A stretch of DNA of 32,058 bases from Bacteroidota bacterium (GTDB taxonomy: Bacteria > Bacteroidota > Bacteroidia > Chitinophagales > Chitinophagaceae). Shown in pieces: positions 1 through 7,392 of the stretch. The stretch spans positions 1 to 32,058 of the forward strand of contig JANYEA010000040.1 in assembly GCA_025363385.1 (NCBI GenBank). Reading direction: 5' to 3'. The stretch's first letter is position 1, and each line of letters starts with the position of its first letter. A program made the translations under genes and the position numbers. The notes under the pieces were generated by a model, which worked only from the letters and a program-made list of their open reading frames with translations, ran no database searches and was not told the origin of the DNA.

Positions 1-2019
1 ATTCCATTTTTTATTGTCGTAAATACCCCCTAAATAATCTGCTTTATAATGATTAAGGATCAGTTGGTTTCCACCATATCCACTGATCTTCTTTCCAAAA
101 TTGAGTGGAAAGTTTAATTCAAATGTGATATTCTCGTAGATACCCAGATTTTCAGGCGTGACATATGTTTGGTTACCATCCTGTTTAGGAGCAGAATTAA
201 AAATTACGTCATTTGTTTTATGATAACTGACTGAGAAAAAAGGTTGATTTTGAAAGGTTAAACCCAGTTTAAATGCATCCATGATTTCTGGATTGATCAA
301 AGGATTTCCTTTTGAATAAGTGAGTGAATCGGCATACTCAATAAAGGGGTTTTGTTGTTGATAGCTGGGGCGATTCACCCTTTTACTATATTGAAAAACA
401 GTGGAAAGATTCTTATCTAATTTTCTTGTGATAAAAAGAGAAGGAAAGAGTTTGGTATAATTTCTATTTAACACTTCAATGTTTTCACTTTCACCAGTTG
501 CGATGGTTTGTTCCACCCGTAAGCCAGCATTTACTTCCCATCTACCCTTTTTTTTCATAAAGCTGGTATAAACTGCATTGATATTTTCTTTGTATTGAAA
601 ATTAGTGGTTCGTTTAGGATCAACCACATCTCCGTTTTTAAAAACAATTGAATTGTCGATAGTAGCGAAACTCAATTTAGTTCCTATTTCAAATTTTGTG
701 TCTTTATCAATTGGATGCGTATAATCAATTTTGCCAACCGTAAAATGAACCGGGTTATGAATGTTTTGTGTGCTGAGTGTATAATTACCATTTGATACAA
801 TATTTCTAATATCATTGGTATTATTCAATTGATAAATGGAATAATCTAGGTCAACATTTAATTCTTTTCCCGTAGTATCAAAACTATGTTTCCAGTTAAC
901 ATTACCAGCTTGGTTCACACGGTTAATATGATTATTGTTCAGTGTTTGAAAGGTACTTTGTAATGTGCCAGAATTTGAATTGAATTCCTGGGTATTGTTT
1001 ACTGCTTCTTCCATACTTCCTAAAGCATATCCACGATAAAGTATTCCGAAAGTGTTTTTATCATCCGCATAAAAATCTAGTCCTGCCCGATAACTTGAAC
1101 TATTTCTATTATTGGGATTATACTTTGTTTGCAAAAAGCGACTAGGAGGAATGACTCTTTCTAACTCTTCATTGTTAAACAAGTTTCTATGAAATAAATT
1201 AATATTCCCATAGACGTTAACTTTTCCTGTTCGGTTATTGATGGAAACATAAGGAGTAAGACGAAAAAAGTTTCGATCAATAGGAGATCCATCTTTTTTA
1301 TATAACCCCATTGACCCTGACATGGAAACGGTACCATTGGTTCCCATATCTGCATTTTTCTTCAGAATGATATTAATGATAGCGCCACCTGCCGCTTCAT
1401 AGCGTGCACCGGGATTTGTAATCAATTCAATCTTCTCAATATTCGAAGCAGCCGTGGTAGCCAGTACCTGATTGATATCAGTGTACTGAGAACTTTTACC
1501 ATTGATCATAATATTTACACTGCTCTTTCCAGCAAGCGTTACCTGTTCGTTTCGAACAATCACGCCAGGTACTTTTTGTAATACTTCTAATGCCGTAGAA
1601 CCTGCAGCGGTGGCGCTTCCTTCTACATTCACTACTAACTTATCTGCACGTTGTTCTAAAAAAGGTTTGCGGGCGGTAACGGTTACTTCCCCCAAGTTTA
1701 CAGCATCCAATTTCAAAATGATATTGGGCAGTGTTTGGTCTTTCCCATTTACGATAACAGAAGTATATTTTTTTTGAAAGCTCAAGCCATTGGCAACTAG
1801 CATATAATTACCATTGCTGATATCTTTAAAGGTATAGGCACCAGTTTCGTTGGTGAGTGTTGATGTAACCATCGACGAATCAGACTGCTTTAATAATAAA
1901 ACCGTAAAAGATTTCTGCGGCTTTTGTTTTTCGTCGAAAATTTTACCGGAAATATTGGATTGTGCCTGAATTTTCAACAGCACTGCTAAACTGAAAAATA
2001 TAGTTAGGATTGTTCTCAT
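1..2019 (-). CDS. TonB-dependent-receptor-like outer-membrane beta-barrel protein, partial
   Basis: The reading frame is open from an ATG at 2019 to the left edge without a stop, giving at least 672 residues; the C-terminus lies outside the window. Residues 1-20 form a signal peptide ending in IQAQ. Residues ~22-100 look like a carboxypeptidase-regulatory/CNA-B-like beta domain (SGKIFDEKQ, then GNYMLVANG). A plug-like domain follows at ~110-215 with LQKVPGV, LAGKSSVNIMINGK and the ITNPGARYEAAGGAIINI stretch, split here into its two recognisable halves. After that come alternating beta strands typical of the barrel. This pattern is that of the OMP_b-brl_3 family, usually annotated as outer membrane beta-barrel or TonB-dependent receptor proteins. 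It should sit in the outer membrane. Substrate is unknown; no SusD-type partner is visible. Family confidence is high, specific role is not known. Confidence 0.88.
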   Translation of the reverse strand, partial: MRTILTIFFSLAVLLKIQAQSNISGKIFDEKQKPQKSFTVLLLKQSDSSMVTSTLTNETGAYTFKDISNGNYMLVANGLSFQKKYTSVIVNGKDQTLPNIILKLDAVNLGEVTVTARKPFLEQRADKLVVNVEGSATAAGSTALEVLQKVPGVIVRNEQVTLAGKSSVNIMINGKSSQYTDINQVLATTAASNIEKIELITNPGARYEAAGGAIINIILKKNADMGTNGTVSMSGSMGLYKKDGSPIDRNFFRLTPYVSINNRTGKVNVYGNINLFHRNLFNNEELERVIPPSRFLQTKYNPNNRNSSSYRAGLDFYADDKNTFGILYRGYALGSMEEAVNNTQEFNSNSGTLQSTFQTLNNNHINRVNQAGNVNWKHSFDTTGKELNVDLDYSIYQLNNTNDIRNIVSNGNYTLSTQNIHNPVHFTVGKIDYTHPIDKDTKFEIGTKLSFATIDNSIVFKNGDVVDPKRTTNFQYKENINAVYTSFMKKKGRWEVNAGLRVEQTIATGESENIEVLNRNYTKLFPSLFITRKLDKNLSTVFQYSKRVNRPSYQQQNPFIEYADSLTYSKGNPLINPEIMDAFKLGLTFQNQPFFSVSYHKTNDVIFNSAPKQDGNQTYVTPENLGIYENITFELNFPLNFGKKISGYGGNQLILNHYKADYLGGIYDNKKWN

Positions 2020-2076
2020 GTAATATTGGTTGCAAGATATTACGGATGAGGGCGGAAAATGTTACCGTTTATGTAT

Positions 2077-2104
2077 AAAAAAAAGGCTGCCCAACTAGGC
2101 AGCC
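2077..2104 (-). terminator. Rho-independent terminator after pgk
   Basis: A 7-bp perfect stem (GGCTGCC at 2085-2091 with GGCAGCC at 2098-2104, 6-nt loop) is followed on the minus strand by eight T residues (2084-2077). It lies directly after the pgk stop codon and before the start of the receptor gene, so it separates the two minus-strand transcription units. Confidence 0.9.
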
Positions 2105-2126
2105 TTTATCATTTAATTGTATTGGG

Positions 2127-3323
2127 TTATTTGTTGATAGCATCGATACCAGGAAGCGATTTTCCTTCAAAGTATTCGAGCATAGCACCACCACCTGTTG
2201 ATACATAGCTAACCTGATCATGAAAACCGAATTGATTTACAGCAGCCACACTATCTCCACCACCTACTAAAGAAAAAGCACCGTTTTTAGTAGCAGCAGC
2301 AATAGCAACTGCAACGGCTTTAGTTCCATGTTGGAATTTTTCCATTTCAAAAACACCCATCGGGCCGTTCCAGAGAATGGTTTTTGATTGTTTGATCACG
2401 TTACTGAATTGTTCAGCAGCATTTGGCCCGATGTCCAAGCCCATCCAACCATCAGGAATATTATTGCTTGGTGCATCAGATGTATTTGCTGAAGCAGAGA
2501 ATGCATCCGCAATGATTGAATCAGAAGGCAAATGAATACAAACACCCTTTGCTTCTGCTTTTTTCAAAATCTCCAGAGCAGTATCTATGCGATCATTCTC
2601 GCATAAAGAATTTCCGATCTTACCACCTTCGGCTTTCATAAAAGTATAAGCCATTCCACCACCGATAATGATATCAGTAGCTCTTTCTAATAAGTTTTCG
2701 ATGATCAGGATCTTATCAGAAACCTTTGCGCCGCCGATAATAGCTGTGAATGGTTTTTCACTTTGGTGCATTACTTTTTCAGCGCTGGCAACTTCACCTT
2801 CCATTACTAAACCAAACATTTTTTTATCACCAGGGAAGAATTGAGCAATCACTGCTGTTGAAGCGTGTGCACGGTGGGCAGTACCAAATGCATCATTTAT
2901 ATAGATATCACCCAATTTGCTCAGTTTTTCTGCAAAAACCAGATCCCCCTTTTCTTCTTCTGTATAGAAACGTAAATTTTCAAGTAACAGCACTTCACCA
3001 GGTTGTAAAGAAGCAGCTTGATCAATAGCACTTGCACCGATACAATCGTCTGCAAATTTTACAGTAGCACCATCTAATAACTTTACTAAATGAAATACCA
3101 GGTGTTTTAAAGAATATTTTTCTGTTGGGCCATCTTTTGGTCGTCCAAAATGACTCATCAAAATAACGCTCCCGCCATCAGCCAATATTTTTTTTATGGT
3201 TGGGATGGTAGCGCGCATGCGGTTATCGTCTGTAATAATGTATTCGGCATTTAAAGGCACGTTGAAATCAACACGTACCAGTGCTTTCTGTCCTTTAAAA
3301 TTGTGTTCAGAAAATTTGCTCAT
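2127..3323 (-). CDS. pgk: Phosphoglycerate kinase
   Basis: Glycolytic/gluconeogenic enzyme that transfers phosphate between 1,3-bisphosphoglycerate and ADP to give 3-phosphoglycerate and ATP; cytoplasmic. The ATG at 3323 gives 398 residues, the normal bacterial length; an upstream in-frame start at 3365 would add an unusual hydrophobic 14-residue extension and is not preferred. Signature pieces: [12 protein letters not shown] near the N-terminus, [15 protein letters not shown], the hinge segment [19 protein letters not shown], and the C-terminal nucleotide-binding GGGDSVAA followed by [11 protein letters not shown]. It lies 103 bp downstream of gap on the same strand, and the pair probably forms a glycolytic transcription unit interrupted by a hairpin region (3343-3407). 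Confidence 0.98.
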   Translation of the reverse strand: MSKFSEHNFKGQKALVRVDFNVPLNAEYIITDDNRMRATIPTIKKILADGGSVILMSHFGRPKDGPTEKYSLKHLVFHLVKLLDGATVKFADDCIGASAIDQAASLQPGEVLLLENLRFYTEEEKGDLVFAEKLSKLGDIYINDAFGTAHRAHASTAVIAQFFPGDKKMFGLVMEGEVASAEKVMHQSEKPFTAIIGGAKVSDKILIIENLLERATDIIIGGGMAYTFMKAEGGKIGNSLCENDRIDTALEILKKAEAKGVCIHLPSDSIIADAFSASANTSDAPSNNIPDGWMGLDIGPNAAEQFSNVIKQSKTILWNGPMGVFEMEKFQHGTKAVAVAIAAATKNGAFSLVGGGDSVAAVNQFGFHDQVSYVSTGGGAMLEYFEGKSLPGIDAINK

Positions 3324-3342
3324 GATGAATATTTTAAAAATG

Positions 3343-3407
3343 AAAAACCGCAGGGTCGCAACCACGCAGAGAAAATAAACTCAGCGCAATTGTCTCTGCG
3401 GTTTTTT
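3343..3407. promoter_or_regulatory. gap-pgk intergenic nested inverted repeats (terminator-like)
   Basis: Two inverted repeats share the same right arm. The outer one pairs AAAAACCGCAG (3343-3353) with CTGCGGTTTTT (3396-3406). The inner one pairs GCAGAGA (3366-3372) with TCTCTGC (3393-3399). Because positions 3396-3399 are used by both, the two structures exclude each other in RNA. The outer helix ends in a T run on either strand, so it can act as a terminator in both directions. The GCAGAGA / TCTCTGCGG wording resembles a dispersed intergenic repeat seen in environmental Bacteroidota; that resemblance is from memory. Confidence 0.55.
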
Positions 3408-3426
3408 AAATATGATTAGCTTGTAA

Positions 3427-4437
3427 TTATTTGATTTTCCCAGCGAAGAACTTCACTGTACGAACCAATTGAGATACATAGCTCATTTCATTATCGTACC
3501 AGCTAACTGTTTTAACCAATTGGTGGTCGCCAACTGTTAAAACTTTAGTTTGGGTAGCATCGAATAATGAACCGTAATGAATTCCGATTACATCAGAACT
3601 TACGATTTCATCTTCCGTATAACCAAAGCTTTCGTTACTAGCTGATTTCATAGCTGCATTGATTTCTTCAATAGTTACTTTTTTAGCAAGGATAGTAGTT
3701 AATTCAGTTAATGAACCAGTAATCACCGGAACACGTTGTGCGCTACCGTCTAATTTGCCCTTCAATTCAGGTAACACTAAACCAATCGCTTTTGCAGCAC
3801 CAGTGCTGTTAGGCACGATGTTTTGAGCAGCAGCTCTAGCTCTGCGAAGATCACCTTTAGGATGTGGTGCATCTAAAGTGTTCTGATCGTTGGTGTAAGC
3901 ATGAATAGTAGTCATGATACCAGAAACGATTCCAAAAGAATCATTTAATGTTTTAGCCATAGGAGCCAAACAGTTGGTAGTACAAGATGCACCAGAGATG
4001 ATAGTTTCAGAACCATCTAATATATCGTGGTTCACATTGAACACAACGGTTTTCATTTCGCCAGTAGCTGGAGCAGAAATAACCACACGTTTTGCGCCTG
4101 CAGTGATATGTGCTTGTGCTTTTTCTTTATCGGTAAAGAATCCGGTAGATTCAATTACTACATCCACTTGATGTGCACCCCAAGGAATCTGTGCTGGATC
4201 TCTTTGAGCGTATATTTTAACTGCTTCTCCATTTACAATGATAGAATCAGCGGTTGCTGTAACTGTGGCGTCAAAACGTCCTTGTGCACTATCATATTTA
4301 AGAAGGTGCGCTAGAACTGCAGGACTGGTCAGGTCATTAATGGCAACAATCTCAATTCCTTCCATATTGTAGATCTGACGATAAACAAGACGGCCGATAC
4401 GTCCGAAACCATTGATGGCGACTTTAACTGTACTCAT
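3427..4437 (-). CDS. gap: Glyceraldehyde-3-phosphate dehydrogenase, type I
   Basis: NAD-dependent phosphorylating GAPDH of glycolysis, cytoplasmic homotetramer. 336 residues from ATG at 4437, the normal length. The N-terminus carries the Rossmann motif [15 protein letters not shown]. The catalytic cysteine lies in [12 protein letters not shown] at about residue 152. [10 protein letters not shown], the S-loop region with [15 protein letters not shown] and STGAAKAIG, and the C-terminal SWYDNEMSY complete the family signature. It is upstream of pgk on the same strand, matching the consecutive steps of glycolysis. No feature is unusual. Confidence 0.98.
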   Translation of the reverse strand: MSTVKVAINGFGRIGRLVYRQIYNMEGIEIVAINDLTSPAVLAHLLKYDSAQGRFDATVTATADSIIVNGEAVKIYAQRDPAQIPWGAHQVDVVIESTGFFTDKEKAQAHITAGAKRVVISAPATGEMKTVVFNVNHDILDGSETIISGASCTTNCLAPMAKTLNDSFGIVSGIMTTIHAYTNDQNTLDAPHPKGDLRRARAAAQNIVPNSTGAAKAIGLVLPELKGKLDGSAQRVPVITGSLTELTTILAKKVTIEEINAAMKSASNESFGYTEDEIVSSDVIGIHYGSLFDATQTKVLTVGDHQLVKTVSWYDNEMSYVSQLVRTVKFFAGKIK

Positions 4438-4565
4438 GAACAGGCGATTTAAATGATAAATATTTTTAAAGAGTTGCGAAGTTAACGAATTGTCTAAAAA
4501 AAATGATGTGAAATCTCTATTATTTCTATGGACAGGTAGAAAAAAATCAAAAAAAAGTCAAAAAG

Positions 4566-4598
4566 TTTTGGCAGAAAGGCGGGTCAACCCTATTTTTG
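4566..4598 (+). promoter_or_regulatory. Bacteroidota-type promoter of tRNA-Glu
   Basis: A TTTTG element (4566-4570), a 20-nt spacer, then TATTTTTG (4591-4598) match the known Bacteroidetes primary-sigma consensus TTTG at -33 and TAnnTTTG at -7. Transcription would start a few bases later, about 10 nt before the mature tRNA 5' end at 4616. This is the best promoter match in the window. Confidence 0.82.
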
Positions 4599-4615
4599 CA
4601 ACCCATTATAAAAAT

Positions 4616-4690
4616 GGCCGGTTCGTCTATCGGTTAGGACAGCCCCCTTTCACGGGGCAAAGACGGGTTCGATTCCCGTACCGGCTACCA
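4616..4690 (+). tRNA. tRNA-Glu (anticodon TTC)
   Basis: A full cloverleaf can be folded by eye. The acceptor stem pairs GGCCGGT (4616-4622) with ACCGGCT (4680-4686). The D stem is GTCT/GGAC. The anticodon stem GCCCC (4642-4646) pairs with GGGGC (4654-4658), with TTC at 4649-4651 in a 7-nt loop. The T arm contains GGTTCGATTCC. The CCA end is encoded (4688-4690). The 3' half from the anticodon onwards overlaps, on the opposite strand, the end of the serine recombinase gene, so this is the integration target of the element to its right. Confidence 0.97.
4650..4690. other. Left attachment region: tRNA-Glu 3' half shared with recombinase 3' end
   Basis: The recombinase stop codon (TGA, forward TCA 4650-4652) and its last 12 sense codons, encoding VAGTGIEPVFAP, are the antisense of the tRNA from the anticodon to the CCA end. 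A mobile element ending inside a tRNA with its integrase adjacent and pointing into it is the usual picture of an att site. The exact crossover is not visible because no second copy of this sequence was found in the window. Confidence 0.7.
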
Positions 4691-6197
4691 TACGGGACAT
4701 TTCGATTTTTTGATCGTTTTGTCCCGTTTTTATTTTGCTGAAACTCCCGTCAATACTGTATATCAGCCTGAGTGGCTCACTCTCTCGAACGGTTCGATAA
4801 TCGACTCCATCAAAAATGACTTTTTCGGGGAAAATCGAACCAACTATCTTTCTTTGAACTGCATTATTACCATTTTCATACAAGATCCTAAGATTAATCA
4901 AATTGTCTACAGATTGCTGCAGTAAGTCATCAATCTTATTTTCCTGATTTGAACCAGCCAGAACTTTACTTTCAAGCTTTTTAATTTCTTCATCACATTC
5001 TATTTTGAATTCAAGGTATTCTGATTTGGATATCTCATCATTCATAAATTTTGCCCTTGCCTTTCTTACTCTCTCATGAAGATCATCCAGCCGCTCTGTA
5101 AAACGATTCATCTTTTCAGATTTTTCCGCCCAGTTGCGCTGGTAAACATTCTTTAAAATGTTGCTATATACATCCGCCATTCCAGGGCGTGCGTTATATT
5201 TCAAAAGGTAATCAGCAAATGATTCATTAACCAAGTTCGTTTTAAAGCGAACTCCGCAGGAGGAATGACAGTGATAATAAAAATATTTTTTATTTCTCCC
5301 TTTGGAAGCACTGGCTGTCAATACCCTACCACATTCATGACAGATAAGGTAACCACGCAATAAAAATTCTTCATTTGTGAAAACGGAAGTACGGCGTACT
5401 TTTCTTTTACCATCAAGAAAATCCTGGACGTCATAAAACAATGCTTCTGAAATAATCGCTTCATGGTTTCCTTTTACGTCGCAGGCCGGCTCATCCTTGT
5501 ATTCTTTCAAAAAAATCCTACCACAATAAACCGGGTTGCGAAGAGATCTCCACAAAGTTGATTTCGTACATTTTAAACCTCTCAATTTTGCCACTTTGAG
5601 GATCTGTTCCACATGCAATCGTCCTTCAGCAACCTGTTCGAAAACCCAGCGCATTAATGCGGCCAGCGGTTCTTTTGGCGCGATGTATTTTTTACCATAT
5701 TCTGTGATCTTGTTTACATACCCGACTGGTGCGCCTGACATCCAACGTCCTTCTTTCATTCCACGACGCATCCCATTGAAAGTATTCAATGCACGACGAT
5801 CGTTTTCCACTTCAGGGGCTGCTAGGTAGAAGGCAAGCATGATTTTATTTTCAGGAATATCAAGATCCAATGGCTGTTCTATGGCGTGTGGTTCAACACC
5901 CAGATTGCTAAGTTGGTTGATCATCTGGTATGCATCACCTGCATTCCTGCTGAAGCGATCCCATTTGATAAAAAGGATGCGGTCAATGCCTCCTTTTTTT
6001 CTCTTTAACTCATAAAGGAATTTATTCCATTGTGGACGGTTAAAAGTTTTTGCAGAATGATCTTCGAAAATAACATTGCGAATTGCAATATTCTGCAATG
6101 CACAATACTTTCGTAACCTTTCTTCTTGGTCACGTTGAGAATAGCCTCGCTCGGCCTGTTCATCTGTACTCACACGGATGTAGAGATCAGCTTTCAT
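4650..6197 (-). CDS. Large serine recombinase (integrase) of the mobile element
   Basis: Site-specific recombinase expected to integrate and excise the element at tRNA-Glu. The ATG at 6197 gives 515 residues; a TTG at 6215 is possible but would add six residues before the catalytic fold. Resolvase domain ~1-145, with the nucleophilic serine S10 in YIRVSTDEQ and the FIKWDRFSRN motif. Recombinase domain ~155-270 (GMRRGMKEGRW, GAPVGYV, NPVYCGRI). Zinc ribbon ~283-316 with C286, C289, C310 and C314. A long charged coiled coil ~365-450 is typical of large serine integrases. The C-terminal 12 residues and stop codon are encoded by the antisense strand of tRNA-Glu. Its start overlaps the small ORF upstream, suggesting translational coupling. 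Confidence 0.93.
   Translation of the reverse strand: MKADLYIRVSTDEQAERGYSQRDQEERLRKYCALQNIAIRNVIFEDHSAKTFNRPQWNKFLYELKRKKGGIDRILFIKWDRFSRNAGDAYQMINQLSNLGVEPHAIEQPLDLDIPENKIMLAFYLAAPEVENDRRALNTFNGMRRGMKEGRWMSGAPVGYVNKITEYGKKYIAPKEPLAALMRWVFEQVAEGRLHVEQILKVAKLRGLKCTKSTLWRSLRNPVYCGRIFLKEYKDEPACDVKGNHEAIISEALFYDVQDFLDGKRKVRRTSVFTNEEFLLRGYLICHECGRVLTASASKGRNKKYFYYHCHSSCGVRFKTNLVNESFADYLLKYNARPGMADVYSNILKNVYQRNWAEKSEKMNRFTERLDDLHERVRKARAKFMNDEISKSEYLEFKIECDEEIKKLESKVLAGSNQENKIDDLLQQSVDNLINLRILYENGNNAVQRKIVGSIFPEKVIFDGVDYRTVRESEPLRLIYSIDGSFSKIKTGQNDQKIEMSRMVAGTGIEPVFAP
4692..4736 (+). terminator. Terminator downstream of tRNA-Glu, inside recombinase codons
   Basis: ACGGGACA (4692-4699) pairs perfectly with TGTCCCGT (4720-4727), followed by a T-rich run (TTTTATTTT). 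It starts 2 nt after the CCA end and would stop tRNA transcription. It lies entirely within the 3' coding part of the recombinase on the other strand, so if the element inserted at the tRNA end it may have supplied its own terminator. Confidence 0.8.
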
Positions 6198-6333
6198 TTT
6201 CAAAAATTTGGTCAAGGGAAATAGAAGCCAAATTAATCATGAAGGAGAGTATGATTTTGGCCTCATCAAGAGTCACGAAGGTACCATTTTCTTTAAGTAT
6301 TTCCACAACTTTTTCAGCACTTATTTGATTCAT
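6187..6333 (-). CDS. Small 48-residue protein overlapping the recombinase start
   Basis: An ATG at 6333 opens a 48-residue frame reading MNQISAEKVVEILKENG and then FVTLDEAKIILSFMINLASI, ending at 6187. It overlaps the recombinase start by 11 bp, and the sequence GAGGTG sits directly before its ATG. Composition is that of a small amphipathic helical protein (two helices: VVEILKENG, then EAKIILSFMINLA). Short ORFs of this style (EKVVEIL..HGT.VT.EEAK.ILDF) precede serine recombinases in other Bacteroidota elements as far as I recall; this is recollection, not a search. Function unknown; a recombination directionality factor or a regulator of the recombinase are possibilities only. Confidence 0.75.
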   Translation of the reverse strand: MNQISAEKVVEILKENGTFVTLDEAKIILSFMINLASISLDQIFENES

Positions 6334-6372
6334 CACCTCAGATTCTTATTTATAAACATTTATTTTAATCAC

Positions 6373-6400
6373 AATAAAAAACCGGCAATAAGATTGCCGG
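6373..6400 (-). terminator. Rho-independent terminator at the end of the tra operon
   Basis: CCGGCAAT (6382-6389) and ATTGCCGG (6393-6400) form a perfect 8-bp stem with a 3-nt loop, followed on the minus strand by TTTTTTATT. It lies 16 bp after the stop of the last operon gene (6416) and before the recombinase pair, so the recombinase must have its own promoter in the ~40 bp between. Confidence 0.93.
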
Positions 6401-6415
6401 CTGATATGTAAATGA

Positions 6416-6691
6416 CTATAATTTTTTAAACACCACCTCAGCCTTTATATACTCATTTTCCGCTGGGTAATATTTGAGGTATCCAAATGCAGCCAAGTCT
6501 TTTATGCGCATCAGATAGGTGTCCCTTTTTCTTAGTTTCACATACCGCATGACCTCATAAGTTGCCACCTCCATTTTATCAGGACACCCCTTCATTTGCC
6601 AGGCATGGAGCAAGGCCAAGTATATAACTATATGGCTTGTTCCGATGCGTGGGTCATCGGCTATCGTATCAAAAAAATCATCAAATTGCAT
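6416..6691 (-). CDS. Small helical (HTH-like) mobile-element protein
   Basis: 91 residues, last gene of the conjugation operon. It contains helices IVIYLALLHAWQMKG and EVMRYVKLRKRDTYLMRIKDLAAFGYLKY, then a basic strand-like end (AEVVFKKL). The layout (helix, second helix with a basic turn, then a GYL beta wing) resembles winged-helix replication or transcription proteins common in Bacteroidota integrative elements. Its ATG overlaps the stop of the gene before it (TAATG), which indicates translational coupling. No firm function; DNA binding is an inference from the fold-like pattern. Confidence 0.72.
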   Translation of the reverse strand: MQFDDFFDTIADDPRIGTSHIVIYLALLHAWQMKGCPDKMEVATYEVMRYVKLRKRDTYLMRIKDLAAFGYLKYYPAENEYIKAEVVFKKL

Positions 6692-7386
6692 TATGGCTTA
6701 TCTATAATTCGCTTAGTCAATTTTCGAGGATTTTTACTGAGCAATTTACCATTGGCCGAACTACCACGGGATCCTTCATTTACTGTTTTTTTTACTAGCA
6801 TTTTTTTCCGGGCTACTATCTGCTTTACCATCCAGCGACTACTCAAGAAACGAATAGCGTCATCGAAAGTGATTATCAAGTCTTCCTCAAAAAAATAAAA
6901 TCTTTCTGTAATCTCCCATTCGTTTTTTAAGTCTGCCAAATGAAGTATCATGGATTCTAAAGGAGTTCCTAACCAATACTTGTATTTTAGAACATCAGAA
7001 GCAATACCAGCATTTTGCAATTTTCCCAATATTTCAAAGGCAGTTAGAATAGATGCATTATCCATTTGCCATGGCACAACTTTACCATTTAATAATGAAC
7101 TCCAATCAACCAATTGCATGGCATCACTTAAAGATTCCAAATCTGTTGGAACCACTACATTCTTTCGCATGGTTGCCGTATAATAACGCAACTCATACAG
7201 ATCCCCTTCTCCTTTTTCAATGTGAACACTGAACTGGAAATTATCTTTACCAACCTGCTTATTAAACAATAAATCAAATGCATGTGATAAAAAACAAATA
7301 TTGCATCTAAGCATGGTTTCCACCGAAGGCTCAAAACCCAACTGCATGAGCCGGTTTTTGAGCGATAATATATTCGTCTCGTTCAT
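6691..7386 (-). CDS. Mobile-element protein of unknown function, related to its upstream neighbour
   Basis: 231 residues, soluble, no signal peptide. The first ~75 residues (LKNRLMQLGFEPSVETML, then FSVHIEKGEG and LYELRYYTATMRK) resemble the middle of the 401-residue neighbour (LKNQLLFLGFGEGLNNKLES, NHYIATLMRE), so both appear to share a domain. The C-terminal 40 residues are strongly basic (VARKKMLVKKTVNEG, NPRKLTKRIIDKP), consistent with nucleic-acid contact. It has 6 bp to the upstream gene and a 1-bp overlap with the downstream one. Proteins of this kind are usually left as hypothetical in Bacteroidota conjugative elements. Confidence 0.78.
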   Translation of the reverse strand: MNETNILSLKNRLMQLGFEPSVETMLRCNICFLSHAFDLLFNKQVGKDNFQFSVHIEKGEGDLYELRYYTATMRKNVVVPTDLESLSDAMQLVDWSSLLNGKVVPWQMDNASILTAFEILGKLQNAGIASDVLKYKYWLGTPLESMILHLADLKNEWEITERFYFFEEDLIITFDDAIRFLSSRWMVKQIVARKKMLVKKTVNEGSRGSSANGKLLSKNPRKLTKRIIDKP

Positions 7387-7392
7387 ATTTGA

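Noticed and set aside
1161..1777. Short frames on both strands within the receptor gene
   Set aside because: They lie in other frames of a continuous, recognisable receptor sequence.
3324..3365. Upstream start for phosphoglycerate kinase
   Set aside because: Adds 14 residues not found in the family and runs into the hairpin region; ATG at 3323 gives the standard 398 residues.
4490..4741. Plus-strand open frame across tRNA-Glu
   Set aside because: It reads through the tRNA and its promoter and has no protein character.
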